64,000 nt of DNA, from positions 124,001-188,000 of the forward strand of contig ML769405.1 in NCBI GenBank assembly GCA_009733575.1, in the 5' to 3' direction. The notes beneath the pieces are model-generated. The model searched no databases and had not been told where the DNA came from. It was given only the letters and a program-made list of their open reading frames with translations. Origin of the DNA: Gymnopus androsaceus JB14 (lineage: Eukaryota > Basidiomycota > Agaricomycetes > Agaricales > Omphalotaceae). Position numbers and translations under genes: made by a program. Below are positions 10,510 through 22,802 of the stretch, piece by piece. Each line of letters opens with the position of its first letter. Within the stretch, counting starts at the first letter, position 1.

Positions 10510-10616
10510 TATTGATCATCTACATTTATAGCTGGATGAAAAGTGATTCATGTACAACTTTGGTTAGAATTAAAGGATTTGACGCCATGATAACTCTTGA
10601 TTTTGATTTCCATTTC

Positions 10617-11157
10617 GTCAACGGCTGCTGTCTCATTGTCTCTCAACTACCCCAGTCCATTCCATCTAACAAGGCGGTCTCACCAGCCCGGAGCCAGAAC
10701 ATTTTATCTATCATTATCTATCATCACCAGAAATCATGGAAGGTGATCGTTTCGGTGTCTGTCTGAGCGGCCAGTCTCATGTGTCAGTTGATACATCTTG
10801 TCAATGGCTGCTGTCTCGTCATCTCTCAACTAGTACCCCACTCTATTGCATCTAACAAGACGGTCTCACCAGCCCGGAGCTAGAACATTCTATCTACCAT
10901 TATTTATCATGACCAGAAATTATGGAAGGAAACGGTTTCGGTGTCTGTCTGAGCGCCCAGTGTCATGTGTCAGTTGATACATCTTGTCAATGGCTGCTGT
11001 CTCGTACGCGTCGTCTCTCAACTACTCTAGTCTATTCCATCTAACAAGGCGGTCTCACTAGCCGGGAGCCAGAAATTCTATCTATCGTTATCTGTCATCA
11101 CCATAAATTAAGGAAGGAGATGGTTTCGGTGTCTGTCTGAGCGCCCAGTCTCATGAT
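10617..11157. repeat. three tandem copies of a unit of about 185 bp
   Basis: Units begin at 10617, 10800 and 10986, each with GTCAAYGGCTGCTGTCTC followed by the same order of blocks (AACAAGGCGGTCTCACC, CAGAAATTATGGAAGG, GGTGTCTGTCTGAGCG). Copies differ by scattered substitutions and an insertion of a few bases in unit three. The array ends about 470 bp before the peroxidase start codon. Confidence 0.85.
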
Positions 11158-11628
11158 ATCATACAACACATTCATACGATACATTCACTCCTTTTGCTGA
11201 TGTTTTCTACTTTTTTTCTAGTACCAGTCTCGAAGTTAGTCTCCCAGTTTGTATTGAAGAGGAAGGTGCATGTAAGTACATATGATATACTCGTCTTCGG
11301 TTTTCAGCATGACGATTACCATTTCTGAATCGGCATTTCCAAGGTTGGTTACATCTCTATTGGGTGCGGCCAAATTAACCCGCTGGAAAGTTCGGAAGAG
11401 GTATTTCTTTCAGTTTTCGAAGAGAAACGGGGAAAACGGGTATTGACTGTGAATGATTGCATAGATGCTGCTACAAACTGGCAGGGAACGCAATACAAGT
11501 ACAGGAAAGATACATCAACTGTACACATATACCATCGTGCCTGAACTATCAAGAATATCGAAGGTATAAAGGAGGTCCGTATTTTTCCAAGAAAGTACTA
11601 TTTACACTCGTTCGCATCTTCCGAGTTT

Positions 11629-13645
11629 ATGTCGCAACTACTCCGATTCCTAGTGGTATCAAGCACCTTGGCTGGCTATGCCCAAAGCCTCTCGACGTTT
11701 CAATGGCCCAACCCTTTGTTGAGTTATGCGGATAACCAGCTTTATGAAGGTCCAATGAATCTACTGGCGGTGGGTTGCCCTCGAAGGGAAAATACGACTA
11801 CATCTGCGCAATGGCTTCGCATTGTGAGTTGATTCTTTAATTTTTAGTGGTTGGTATTTATGTACAGGCTTATAATGACATGTCGACCCATGATGTGGAT
11901 GACGGAACTGGAGGACTGGATGCATCGATTATGTATGAGCTTGATAGGCCTCAGGTATGAAATATTGAACTTCTTTCCCTTGCAATCAATCTGGAACATA
12001 ATTATTGGGCTTACAGAACGTCGGAGAAGGAATGGTTCAATCACTACAAGACTTCAATGATTTGGGGATTATTACTCCATTTTTCGGAAGTACGTATCAA
12101 AAAAATATCGAGCGAAAAACTTGTTCTCTAATTTACACTCGATATACTCAGTGGCGGACATAATCGCTCTAGGAGCAGTCTACGCAGTCGTAGGATGCGG
12201 AGGCCCAATCGTTCCCTATAGTGCTGGCCGCGTCGACGCCACTGTAGCGGGCCCAGCGACCGTTCCCGAGCCACAACAAAATCTTACCACGCATATAGAA
12301 CTGTTCCGGCAGCAAGGCTTCAATGAAACAGAGATGATAGCCCTTGTTGCATGCGGACATACCCTGGGCGGTGTCCGACGAGTAGATTTCCCGTTAATTG
12401 TAACGGATACTTCGATTGATGTCGACACGTTCGATACAACGCCTGCTTTTGATAATACAATGTGAGCTTATCAAGTATGTGTATCTTTCGCCTTATTCTG
12501 ACGAAGGGTATCCTCTGTAGCGTCTCTCAATATCTCCAGAACACTACTCAAGATATACTTGTTGTAGGCCCAAACGTCACACGGTCGGATCTCCGGATTT
12601 TCTCGAGCGATGGAAATGTTACCATGCAAAGGTGTGTACATTTTCACCCTCGTGCTCAAGACTCAGTGATGATATCGTGTATGTAGCCTGCTCTCTTCTG
12701 ATACCTTTAGCGACACCTGCGCAGCCTTGCTTCAGAGAATGATCAACACGGTTCCAAGTACGGTAAACCTGACCGATCCGATTGCTGAACCATTTCAGTA
12801 TGTCATAAACGATCCTTTGTTCTCTTACCAAAATGGTACATTCAACATGATAACTGCTCTACGAGTGCGTAAAACATATATTCATCTCAAGTGCTACTAA
12901 CACCAGCAAATAATCCAGGTTGTGAGCCCTAGTGCAAGTGCCACAGTGACACTGTTATGGGCTGACCGTCAAGGAAATTCCTTCTGTCCATCTACCGGAT
13001 GTTCTTTACAGTCGTCGAGTGACCAGCCTGTGTTCTTCTCCGTAGTTGGCCAAGTACAGGGTCTCACCGCTTCACGGTATTCGTTCAACGCAACAATAAA
13101 TTCCACGTCTTCAATATCCAAATTCTGGTTCGAAATCAATAACAACGACGGGTCTGATCCTATCGTCGTTGATAACGGTGGCTCTGGATTTGTGATTGAG
13201 CAAGATCCAAGTCTTACATTGTTTGTCGACATCATGCGCAGCGAGCTCATTCTTCAAGAGACTTCAGTTTCTTTTAACGAGGTTATCAAGGTTGTTGTGG
13301 CGGTATGTTCCATATCGCCGTTTTTTCCCCTCGATGCTAAATTTGGTTGCTTTGAAGGTACTTGGCGACGCAGCTTCAACCACAGCGTCCATGACAGCAT
13401 TTACCCCATTCTCCAACGCCACTGTTCCTCCTTTTACGCCCACAACGACTTCAATCAGTCTCGAACTCGACGAGACTAATCCACCCGAAGGAGGATTTAC
13501 ATTCTTTACAGGAAATGTCACTAATTTTGGGTCTGTGACGTTCCTAGATATCACAGCAAATGTGGGCAGCACTAGCTTTACTGTCGATAATTTCAATTTG
13601 GGCACTGCTTCAGATTTTTTCCCTTTCATTCAAATTACGTCCTAG
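11629..13645 (+). CDS. secreted haem peroxidase (catalase-peroxidase superfamily fold)
   Basis: Eight exons fit in frame: 11629-11823, 11868-11954, 12017-12089, 12152-12461, 12521-12631, 12711-12864, 12919-13302 and 13358-13645, giving 533 residues. A signal peptide is evident (MSQLLRFLVVSSTLAGYAQS). The peroxidase core has the distal motif LRIAYNDM, then DGTGGLDASI, then ADIIALGAV and the proximal haem histidine motif ACGHTLGG. A Ser/Thr/Pro-rich tail follows and no carbohydrate module is visible. The distal position normally held by catalytic His (..YHD..) is Asn here, so peroxide cleavage may be impaired. Likely extracellular. A truncated duplicate lies upstream at 8420-8620, and a tandem repeat array sits in the promoter region. 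Confidence 0.82.
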
Positions 13646-14023
13646 ATGACTGTTTTTGCCCCTAGGATATCGATGTTTTCAAGTTCTTTGATTTTTGCTC
13701 ATACATATACATGTGTACATCCAAATTAACCTCATCCCATATTATGTCCCTGTGCGCTTAAGACCCGAAAGTATCAGTAGGTGCCAACAAATGATTGAAG
13801 ATGTCCCGAGCCTCATATTTTCAGCTTTGACACCCATATCGGGGAATTGTCAACATCTGATTTATGATGTTTAAAGAGTGGAAATTTAAATTTAAAAAGG
13901 TCGGTAGAAGGAATTACGTTCGTTTGGTTTTCTGAGAATTCCTCATCATTTGCACAGATTCAGTAAGATTACACGGTGATAACTTTCATCGAAATGGTAC
14001 TACTACAGACGAACTACTTGTGT
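13646..14023. other. no gene seen; convergent intergenic
   Basis: The space between the 3' ends of the peroxidase and proteasome genes. No feature beyond presumed 3' untranslated sequence. Confidence 0.4.
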
Positions 14024-15111
14024 TCATTCCGCCATCTGTACATCCTCGTCAGTAGATGCTGCAGGTGCTGCTTCTGAAGCAGCAGCAGCCTCCGGCGCAT
14101 CTTTGGGTATCATTGTGTCAAGGAATGGTTGAATAGTTTCGCCCTCTAGGATACGGAAATTAACGCTAGTCGTCTTTTCGTGTTTACTCGGCGGTCCAAC
14201 GATACCAACAGAGGTGTTGTTCACGTTCAAGTCTTTGTCCTGTTGTAAAGTCTCGCGGAGAGCATGCAGACCGTGTTTGATGAGATCTTCCAACGAGCCT
14301 ACAGTAGTGATCGGTTAAGCGATCAAGACAGAAGGTATATGACGACGACGTACAGTCTGCGAAACTCTCATAGTGTTTCTCTAGATATGTTTTTGCACTC
14401 TGACTTCTAGCTCCGATCGACATGGCGTAGTATTCGTAAGAGTTTCCGGATGGTGAGAATTCATAGAGATGAGGCCCAGATTGGTCCTGGCCTATAACGA
14501 GGAAACCAACACCGTAAGGACGTCTCCCGTATTCTTGCGTGTTCACTTGAGCCTCTGGAAATTTAAGATTGTGAGATGGTGTCGGAATGAAAGTAGAATA
14601 TGGAATTTACTATCGGCAATCGCAGAAACCAGACGGTTCACGGGAACAGGGCGGTTGAAGGCCATTTTTGAGGACATGGCTTGTTGGCGCATAAAGTTAC
14701 TGCAAGCTTGGGGTTAGAAAGAGAGCCTGATTGAGTTTTGTAGATAACACACCTAAGGACACGCGCATCGGAAGTTAGACCAGCAATCGCAATCCCAACA
14801 TGATCATCTATCCTGAACATCTTTTGCTGATACGATGCAAGTTCTCCCGTGGACCTCTAGAAATTTCGTGAGGAAAACGCACGTTAAAGGACATTTATTT
14901 TTGTACTTTTAATGCCAGTAGAATCGAATGCGTTTTAGAGCGCAGTCCTACTGCAGCTGAACCCTGCTTTACGGCTTCTAGGGCATATTCGACCTGATGA
15001 AGACGGCCTTGAGGCGAAAAGACGGTGTTATCCGAGTCGTAAGTGTTGCGAAACTGTGTATATCTGTAAATAACACGTTCAGAGAAGATTAGAATGTAGA
15101 TAACAGACCAT
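14024..15111 (-). CDS. PRE5: 20S proteasome subunit alpha-6 (PSMA1 type)
   Basis: Exons on the minus strand are 15109-15111, 14907-15053, 14753-14856, 14611-14699, 14354-14554 and 14024-14298, giving 272 residues with all phases consistent. The alpha-subunit N-terminal signature is clear: [20 protein letters not shown] followed by [15 protein letters not shown]1-like blocks are [44 protein letters not shown] and [14 protein letters not shown]. As an alpha subunit it lacks the catalytic N-terminal Thr; it forms the outer ring of the 20S core that gates substrate entry. The acidic Ala-rich tail is normal for the family. The first exon is only the start codon, followed by a weak GTCTGT donor. 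Confidence 0.93.
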
Positions 15112-15729
15112 GATTTAGAGAGGAAAGGATGGAAGAACGAAGGAAGAACTTGCGGGTGACGCGTCTACCGGACTAGAGATTATGTAAATCCCGGATGAGC
15201 GCTAATTTCATTTGTGGCGTTCAACCTCGCGCTAAATCTTGGAACGCAGAATCTGAAGAGGAGCATGGCTCTGACGAGCACCGAGAGTCTCGAGGCTCCC
15301 CTCAGCTTCGAAGCTGCGCGTCACGCTTGAACCACTTACTCGGACTTCCTTGTGGACTGGCTTTTCTCAATCCGAATCGATCAGGAAGACCCCGCAAGCT
15401 ATTGTGGAGGTAGCGACGATGCGCTATGCAGGAAACGAATATACGCGTCTCCACTGTTTATCTCTTCGAGGTGAACATGGTTTCGCATGCCTGGGCTACA
15501 TCTCCACAACGTCCATGTTGATTTTTCGTTAGAACACCGACCGATCTTGGTCGCAGATTCCAATTGTTAAACCCGAGTCCGACAGCTTCCCACATCCGCG
15601 AAGAAATCTTAAAATTTACAATTTAATAAGTGTAGTACATACATGGTATATCCTTTGTACAGTTGGTTCCGGGTCAGGAATGTACTGCTTCTCTACCTTG
15701 GCTTGGGAGTTATACAACTTTACAGTTCT
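15112..15729. other. no gene seen
   Basis: The upstream region of the proteasome gene and the downstream region of the aminopeptidase. A 72-codon plus-strand frame at 15195 has no recognisable features and is not called. Confidence 0.35.
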
Positions 15730-17541
15730 TCAATAGTCTGACAACTCCACCGCAAAAGCCACCGCTAGCTTCGTGAATCTGCAGGCAGTAATTAGTCGCT
15801 GCTTGGCTTCGTGATAGATCATAATGTCGAAGGACGACGCGTAACATCCATGACAAGAAAGACAGTACTCATTCAAGACATAAGAAAAACCGAGCACGTA
15901 CTGTAGAATATGTCCAAATGAAAATTCGTCCGAAATGTCAGTCCTATCTCTTGGGCTATGCGGATCTACACAACGTCAGCATTAGAATCGCTCTCAAAGC
16001 TAGAATCTGGAGCAAGTAAAACTTACTCTGATGATTCCCATTCTCCCAAGCACCCTCAATCGAATGGGCTGCCGGATATCCTGCACCAGTCCAGGACTGA
16101 TGGTCGCTTCCTGCTCTTCCGGGATACTCAGTCTCGACCCAGGGAATGTCCACTACATGATATCCATATCCATATTCACAGAGGTAATGGAACAGCGACA
16201 AGGAGAGCATGGAAAGAAACGTCAGTCGGGATTAAGATTGGTGTAAAGAACCCACGTACGATACTCGTTGATGAGCAGCTTTTGCCACTCCGTCAATGCT
16301 GGGTCCACTCGGTTCATGACGACGCCGACTTTCTCCTGGGTTCCAGCTGCGACCCATGCCTGGGATAGCCATCGTTAGTAGGAGGATTTTACAAGATGGA
16401 ACAAAACAAGAAGCTAGCATCGTCCACTCACCGTCATATCAAACTGCAGCATCCCTCCCACACTCTTCCCCGTCTTCACAAACCAATCAGCGATATCCAA
16501 CGAACCCAGTAGACCTCCCTCCTCTCCAGCGTAAAAATGAAACTCCAACGGCGATGAGGGTATGTACCCACTCTCCAGTATACTTCGATACGCCTCCAAA
16601 ACGGTCACAGTTCCACTACCGTCATCGTCCGCACCAGGAGCGCGCAGGAAGGGATTTTCCATATTGATGGAATCGCAATGAGCGCCGATAATTGTTATAG
16701 CGTCTGAGCTGGAGACGTTCTTGGGATTGAGGCGGATAACCTGAGAATGTCATTCAGTATAGGTGCAATGAGCGAAGGGAACGAACAAATGAGTAAAATG
16801 CCAGAACATACCACGCTCTCTTGCTTGAAATTATGTGGTACAAGCACCAGCTCGACGCGCGCCGCAGTTTTCAACTCGGAACTGGCATACTTTTCAGTAT
16901 AATTTACAGCTCGTTGATACAACCACCTTGACGAAGCACGTCCGGTATCCGAGTTGTAATAACGAGTGTAAAAGGACGTGAACGTTTCGAGATTGGCCTT
17001 CTGCTCGTCTGAAGAAAGGAGCGGCAAGACCTTGGAGACGAAGGTAGAGTTCGGCGGATGATAGATGGTTCGAGATTGCGAAGCAGCAATTAAAGAAGTG
17101 TAGGTGTTAGTGCCAAAGTCTCGATGTTCGGTTCTGTATTGAAAAGATGAGATGAGCTCGGAATGATTTTTGAGAAGTACATACATATCAATGCAGTCTC
17201 TGCCCTCTCTCTTTGCTTCTAGCTTTTCCCGCTCAGTAACCCACGTAGGTTCTTCGTATCCCTCTGCCATATCTCCATTGAGAAATCGGACAAGCCGAAG
17301 AGCGTCAAAGTCCATATCTAATCCTGAAGAGTGAACATAACATTGAGTGATTTTTCGAAGAAGTAATGAGAATTTGTTTCGTACCAGACGGAGTCTTGCC
17401 ATTGGCATCTGGGATTTGACCATTATTATGCGATGGAAAGATCGCTTGCGAATCAGACTCGATGTTCAAGCTCGGTAGCCCGGATATCTGAGCAACCAAG
17501 AGCGCAATAATGGTGCCATAAGTTGCAGATGAGGATAGCAT
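15730..17541 (-). CDS. secreted M28 metallopeptidase, leucine aminopeptidase type
   Basis: Eight exons fit: 17385-17541, 17185-17323, 16812-17133, 16432-16740, 16260-16359, 16027-16152, 15902-15965 and 15730-15778, giving 421 residues. ATG 17541 starts a signal peptide. The co-catalytic zinc site is complete: GAHCDS (His, Asp), GADDDGSG (Asp), [11 protein letters not shown] (catalytic Glu and ligand Glu), QFDMT (Asp) and a C-terminal SDHQSW (His). Family members are secreted exopeptidases that release N-terminal hydrophobic residues and are made as proenzymes, which fits the region before the catalytic domain. ATGs further upstream (17598, 17583) would add residues before the signal peptide. 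Confidence 0.9.
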
Positions 17542-18104
17542 TGTGTGAAAAAGGAAGGAAAATCCAGGAAGTGACTTGCCCATACGAAGCGCAGGCACTT
17601 TCTTGTCTACATAATGTAGATCTATATCAGTTTGAATTGCGTAGCCGCAGTCTGGGCACTACATTCAAGTTGCTAGAGTGAACATAGGTGAAAGCAAAAG
17701 AATAATACAGGGAATGCAGAATTGAGCTGGCCTGAGGTCTTAGTCAAGTCGGAAGAGCACGCGTCACATTCTGATCGTGAACCAAAACGACGATCACAGC
17801 CAGCTCTCGCCCACTAACCTCTTTTCACCTCTAATACGCGTTAAATTCGAGTCGCTACACAATCGTACCGATTGAACACGGAAGTTCCGAATACTCGTTC
17901 CTGAATCCCCGCAAAGATCTTCGCGTATGTTATTTTCTGCTCGCAAGTGGCTGGATACGCTAGTGCTCACAGTAATGCAGGCCCGCTCTGCCTTTGAATT
18001 TCCTTGCTGTATGTTTTTTTTTGAATTTATCTCATGGATGAGTTAACGACGACAGTAAAGCAACCTCCGGACGCGCTTGATCTGTCCTTGAATCCATCGC
18101 TAGC
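17542..18104. other. divergent promoter region, no gene seen
   Basis: About 560 bp between the start codons of the aminopeptidase and the F-box gene. A short upstream ATG at 18034 opens a 61-codon frame that overlaps the F-box start in another frame. Confidence 0.4.
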
Positions 18105-19813
18105 ATGCTCTGCGAAAAATGTAAATCCACTATCCACAAAGCACCCCCATCCATCTCCTCAGAGGATATACATCATCTTCTTCGCTCCGGAGATGTTCTA
18201 TCTCACGAGGATAGGATGAACATAAACGCTCAGATTCGTCGGCTCTACGCCGAGATTATCTTTCTCGAAAACAAAAAGAAGTTCTCCCAAAGTCTCCAGG
18301 AAGGATGTAAATCCTTACTCGCTCCTGTGAGGCGCCTCCCTACCGAAATTCTGGATCGTATATTCAGTCTCTTTGGAGCTAGGAATGCAAATCGAATTGG
18401 TGATCTTAACGCAGCCCATCTCCCGGGATTAACTATAATGGCGGTATGTTCTCGCTGGCGGTCGGTAGCGGCATCATGTTCGGCTCTATGGTCGAATATC
18501 AATCTATTTGGATACTTTAATCTTGAACAGCATGTTGCACCTTTGAAGTGGTGCTTGAATCATTCAGGACCAATAAGACCTCTGGATATCTATTTCACCG
18601 CACCATACACAGAGGTCTACGACGAACCAGAATTCGTACAAGTCATCGGAATTTTGGTTTCCGAGGCTCCGAGATGGAGACATATCACATTGGATATGGA
18701 ACCGTTTTCACTGCCAGCTCTGGCAGATCTTCCTTTTTCATTCTTTCAATCGCTTTCAGAGAAACATCTTCCTTGCTCGAATCTTTGTATTTGCTCAATT
18801 GGAGAGATGCAGAAGTTCTAGCAAAATTTTGCAATGCGCGGAAGCTTTGCAAGCTTGGTTTCCGCGGCGGTTTAGTCACCCAGGTTGACGTCAATGGTGG
18901 GCTTGATGTCTTCCCTCGGACGCAGATCAAACATTTGGATGTGCAGATCACGAAAAGCAATCACAGGAACGCCTTAAACCTGTTGGCCTTATGGCCTAAT
19001 CTTGATTCACTAACCTACTCTTTTGACCGTAATATGCCAACGCTAACTGGAATCATTCCTCCACAAACTTCAGCCTCTGCTTCCTCCCTCGAAGTTATTC
19101 TTATGGGAGCCCAAGGCCAGCCGAATTCCATTGGCGCTTTCCTGGATTCATCTCATTTCCCTGCTCTCAAGCACATGTCCATTGATTTCCACACCCAAAA
19201 CGGGAAACAAACAGAACAGTTTATTCGAATCAATGCAGAGAAAATCGCTTGGCCAGAGAAGAAATTCACGGAATTCCTTCTGCGGTCGCAGTGTTCCCTG
19301 ACTTCCCTTGAAATCACAGACGCCGTCATTTCCGACGTTGACCTGATAGACCTCTTTAAACATACACCCCTCCTGCATCGTTTTTCTTTCTATCAGCACC
19401 CTCGACAAGCAGTTCCCGCCATATTGGTGGAGAAGATAAAGCCAGCTACAATAAAGCTTCCGCCTCTCACCATGGTTTTTATCGAAAGCCTTCATGCTTT
19501 TGTTTTGGAAGGAGGTAGAGGACTGAATATGTATAAATTCGGCAAAGCCATTCTCCCCAAACTGCAGCATCTCTCCTTGATGGTGCTCAGTGATTGGTTT
19601 GATGATGACCAGCTCTTTGTCGACGTTGTTTGCTCCCGCTGGATTCCAGAAGGTGAGGGAATCGGAGTTGACTGTTTAAAGTCGGTGGAGTTAAAAGTCT
19701 GGGGCCGTATTTTGGACGAGAAAGTTTACGAACCGTTGGCGAAATTGGACGGACAAGGGATGAGGGTTGAATTATCTAGTGGTATGCCTGACTCGGAGTC
19801 TTTAACAATATGA
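18105..19813 (+). CDS. F-box protein with leucine-rich repeat region, one-base frameshift
   Basis: Starts at ATG 18105 with a short Cys-containing N-terminus (CEKCKS), a helical stretch, then the F-box core LLAPVRRLPTEILDRIFSLF near residue 75. LRR-like sequence follows. This frame runs to 18821, but from about 18770 the protein-like sequence continues in another frame (..LLESLYLLNWRDAEVLAKF..) to TGA 19813. The two parts join if one base is missing near TTTCAGAGAAACATC. Together they give about 568 residues. F-box proteins of this type pair with Skp1/Cul1 to choose ubiquitination targets and form large families in mushrooms; the target is unknown. It is either a sequencing indel or a young pseudogene. 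Confidence 0.7.
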
Positions 19814-20353
19814 CGGGCGATGAGTCTATGCATAGGATCTTTTTTTGCTCTCCCAAGTACCTTGGTAAACGGCAAAGGACCTGATCATGAATTTGAAGCC
19901 GGTCCATTTCCTGCTACCATTGGATACTTTCAGGCTTTCATTCAATGGATTCGGTCCCATCCTGATATAATTTTGCTGTTTCAGCATGTTTGGACAATGT
20001 TGAATCGATTACCCAGCAATACTGTGCAGCCCATGTCCAAGACCTCTTTCTCCGGCCCCCTCCCATCTCATTGACTGTGTTTTCGATGGACAAATATACT
20101 CATCACCAAACCCAGCGATACCAATCCTTCTTGTTCTCAAATATCAAGTATAATTGAATGAGCAAACTCTTATATCTACTTGCTATATGAATACATAACC
20201 CATCTTCATCCATGTCCATTGTACATAAGTCAAACATAAAGTGGTACAAGTCATACATGATACAGATATACATATTTTGAATCATAAAATGGTAAACAAA
20301 GATGGTAAAAGGCAGATACGGCTTCAAATAGAAAGATGGGTAAATGTCTTCAG
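19814..20353. other. no gene seen; convergent intergenic
   Basis: 540 bp between two F-box genes facing each other. An 84-codon plus-strand frame at 19820 has no recognisable features. Confidence 0.35.
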
Positions 20354-22482
20354 TCATTTACCCTTCAACGCCATTGTTGAAGGAATGGTATTAAATTCAT
20401 ATACCCCATCTGGACTTGGATTGAAGCTCCCAGACAAATGTACCAAACGCGAACGACCAAACAATTCCTGGACAAACCGCAAGTTACTGGAGAAATATGC
20501 CTTTTCCAGAAATGAGAGTTTGAGTCGGCGAAGCCGAGGAAGAATCATAAAGTGCAGCATTTTATCTGGTGTCTCCATCTCCACTGACAAATCCAACAAA
20601 GACGGGAGGGTTCGGAACAGTGTGACAGTGCCATGGTCCAGTTTCGCAGTACATCTCAACTTGCACGTTTCGAGAGATGTACAATGGGAAAGAAATTCGG
20701 AAAGAAGTAGCCGATTGTTCATGATAGAAGTGCAATCAGCTAGCGTCAAGCTCCTGACATTGGAAAGCTGGAAAACAGATGTCATGTGAAGTGAGAGAAA
20801 GCGGTCTCTGGAGAGTGAAAGGTGAGAGCCCTTTGGTAAAAGCCATTTTGGAAAGGAATGGGGTAATTCATGTGTAAAACTAGCCGTCCATTCTAGACCA
20901 TCGATCATGAGAGATCGAAGATTGGGTACACTATCACCCATGACACCAGAAAGCACTTGCAGCACATTAGGCGGGCAGCGGATGAATTCCAGCTTGTGCC
21001 AGCGCAAAGAATATCTGCGGAGGATGTCGAAAAGAAAAGAAGCATCTCGATTTTCGAGTATGTCCTCTGTCAACCAGTCAGAGTCATCTCGCGATCGCCA
21101 GTTGATCGTGCATTTCCTCACGAAGACAATCCTGAGGGATAAGGGATGGGTTGACCCCGCGCGTCCAAGCCAGGTTGAAAGGCCTTCAATTACGCGCGGA
21201 GAAAATGTCTGAATATCCACTTGGATCTGCACTTTCGCCCATAGCCAAGGAAGTGATATGATGACCTGCCGCCAGTAAGTGCTTACGGCTGCGAGCACAA
21301 ACGGAGTATCGGACGACGTATCATATTCCTGGAAATACAGCTTGAATATCTCGTGAAGGATCTCGATGGGACATCTATTGGCAGGCGCGAGCAATGCGGA
21401 ATGGAGATACATATGCTGGCGTACAGAATCCAGCTGCTTCCCGAGGTTGTCTACGATGCCTTGGAGCGCTCTTGCGTTTTGGCTGACCATGCGATATGTG
21501 GGCTCTACCGCTTGGAGCATCTCCTGCATTGTGTGCACTTCTTCTGTAGATGGGTATTTTCCAGCTGCTAGAAGCTGGTTTGCACGTGTAGGAGAGAGGT
21601 CGAAAGGTTGTAGGAGAGGAAAGCGAATGGTGTATGCAGGGGGCTCTGCAGCCAGACATATCTATCAGGTTCCGCATCTTTAATTCCAGAAACGAAAGGT
21701 GACAGAAAGAAACATACTGGTACGTTTATGTCCTCGGGCATAAACTCAAATGTTATGTCAGTAATCTGAATATCGCATGGAGGCCCTGGCGTAGAAAATT
21801 TTCGAAGTATTAGACCAACTCGCTGCTCGAGAGTCACAAGCAGGGATGTGTGCAAATCAATATGGTTGGCCAAACACCATCTTTCCTTCGACAACTGCCG
21901 CATTACAAGTCCAAGCAGAAACAAATGATCCTCGAGGACTTGACAGTGCGCTTCAAGGTCACTTAGCAGCTGCCGAACCAGGGGGACATCCACAACTGAA
22001 GGGTAGATGTTGGTTCCAAGAAGGGATGTTACAGGAGACGTCAATTTCATCGCGTGGAAAAGTTTTCGAGGGGCAAAGCGGAGTCTTGACTGGTGCAATA
22101 ATTGTTTAGATTCGATCTCAAAAATAATAGACAATGCATACATACCTGACGAGTAAAATGAGCAAACCGACCATTCCAAAGGTCAAACTCGTGAACGCAT
22201 TGAACGCCGAAGCTGTATTCCATATCCCTCGTATGGGAATCTGCCGGTAATACATTGGCATGTGGGGAGGTGCTTGGAGGAGAAGCAAATAGGGATTCAA
22301 AGTCGAGACTAGAGACATATAGTAAAAGAATTAGCTAACACCAATTTACCTACTGTAACAGCATTCACTTACGCATTCGCAGCTTGAGCACTTTGAGACG
22401 GTAAGATTGCTGCTAAATCGGAGGGCGCATCGAAATCGAACGGCGAATATAGGTCGAAATCGTCATATATCACCGCTTCCAT
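20354..22482 (-). CDS. F-box/LRR protein, possibly with an extra N-terminal region
   Basis: The 3' exon (20354-21661) encodes a typical mushroom F-box protein: a heptad-like helix (LLAAGKYPSTEEVHTMQ..), then the F-box SALLAPANRCPIEILHEIF, then about 330 residues of LRR-like sequence. Its frame is open only back to 21661, where it meets an AG preceded by in-frame stops. Three upstream exons (22373-22482, 22146-22308, 21718-22089), starting MEAVIYDDFDLYSPF, join it in phase through a 56-bp intron. The single model has 650 residues. The alternative is two genes, with the F-box protein starting at ATG 21529 inside the last exon. The N-terminal part has no domain I recognise, though it contains a second helical stretch resembling the pre-F-box region. 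Confidence 0.65.
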
Positions 22483-22802
22483 TAGAGTGGGAGTGAGCAA
22501 GAAAAGCAAAGCCAGCGCACTGTGGGTCCAACTAGGTCACCATCAACAGCAGATGCCGCCAATACATATGTACTTAGGAGCGTGGCGTCAAATCACGCTG
22601 TCACTCACGACATAGACTCGAGCCAGTAGTAGCTTCTGTGACGCCTTGATTTCTGACGAGAAGTACATCACGTCTCTGCAACAGGGAGTGGTGCGAGTCT
22701 ACTCACGACACCCTACGACACAGTGTTTTTACAATCAGTGGGGTCCAATTTATGATTACATACCATGATACAATATCACTTCACCTCTACTACTACTATG
22801 GT
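22483..22802. other. no gene seen
   Basis: Intergenic between the F-box gene start and the 3' end of COX15. Confidence 0.35.

Noticed and set aside
18034..18219. 61-codon frame starting upstream of the F-box gene
   Set aside because: It overlaps the real start in another frame, and its sequence has no F-box features; possibly an upstream ORF at most.
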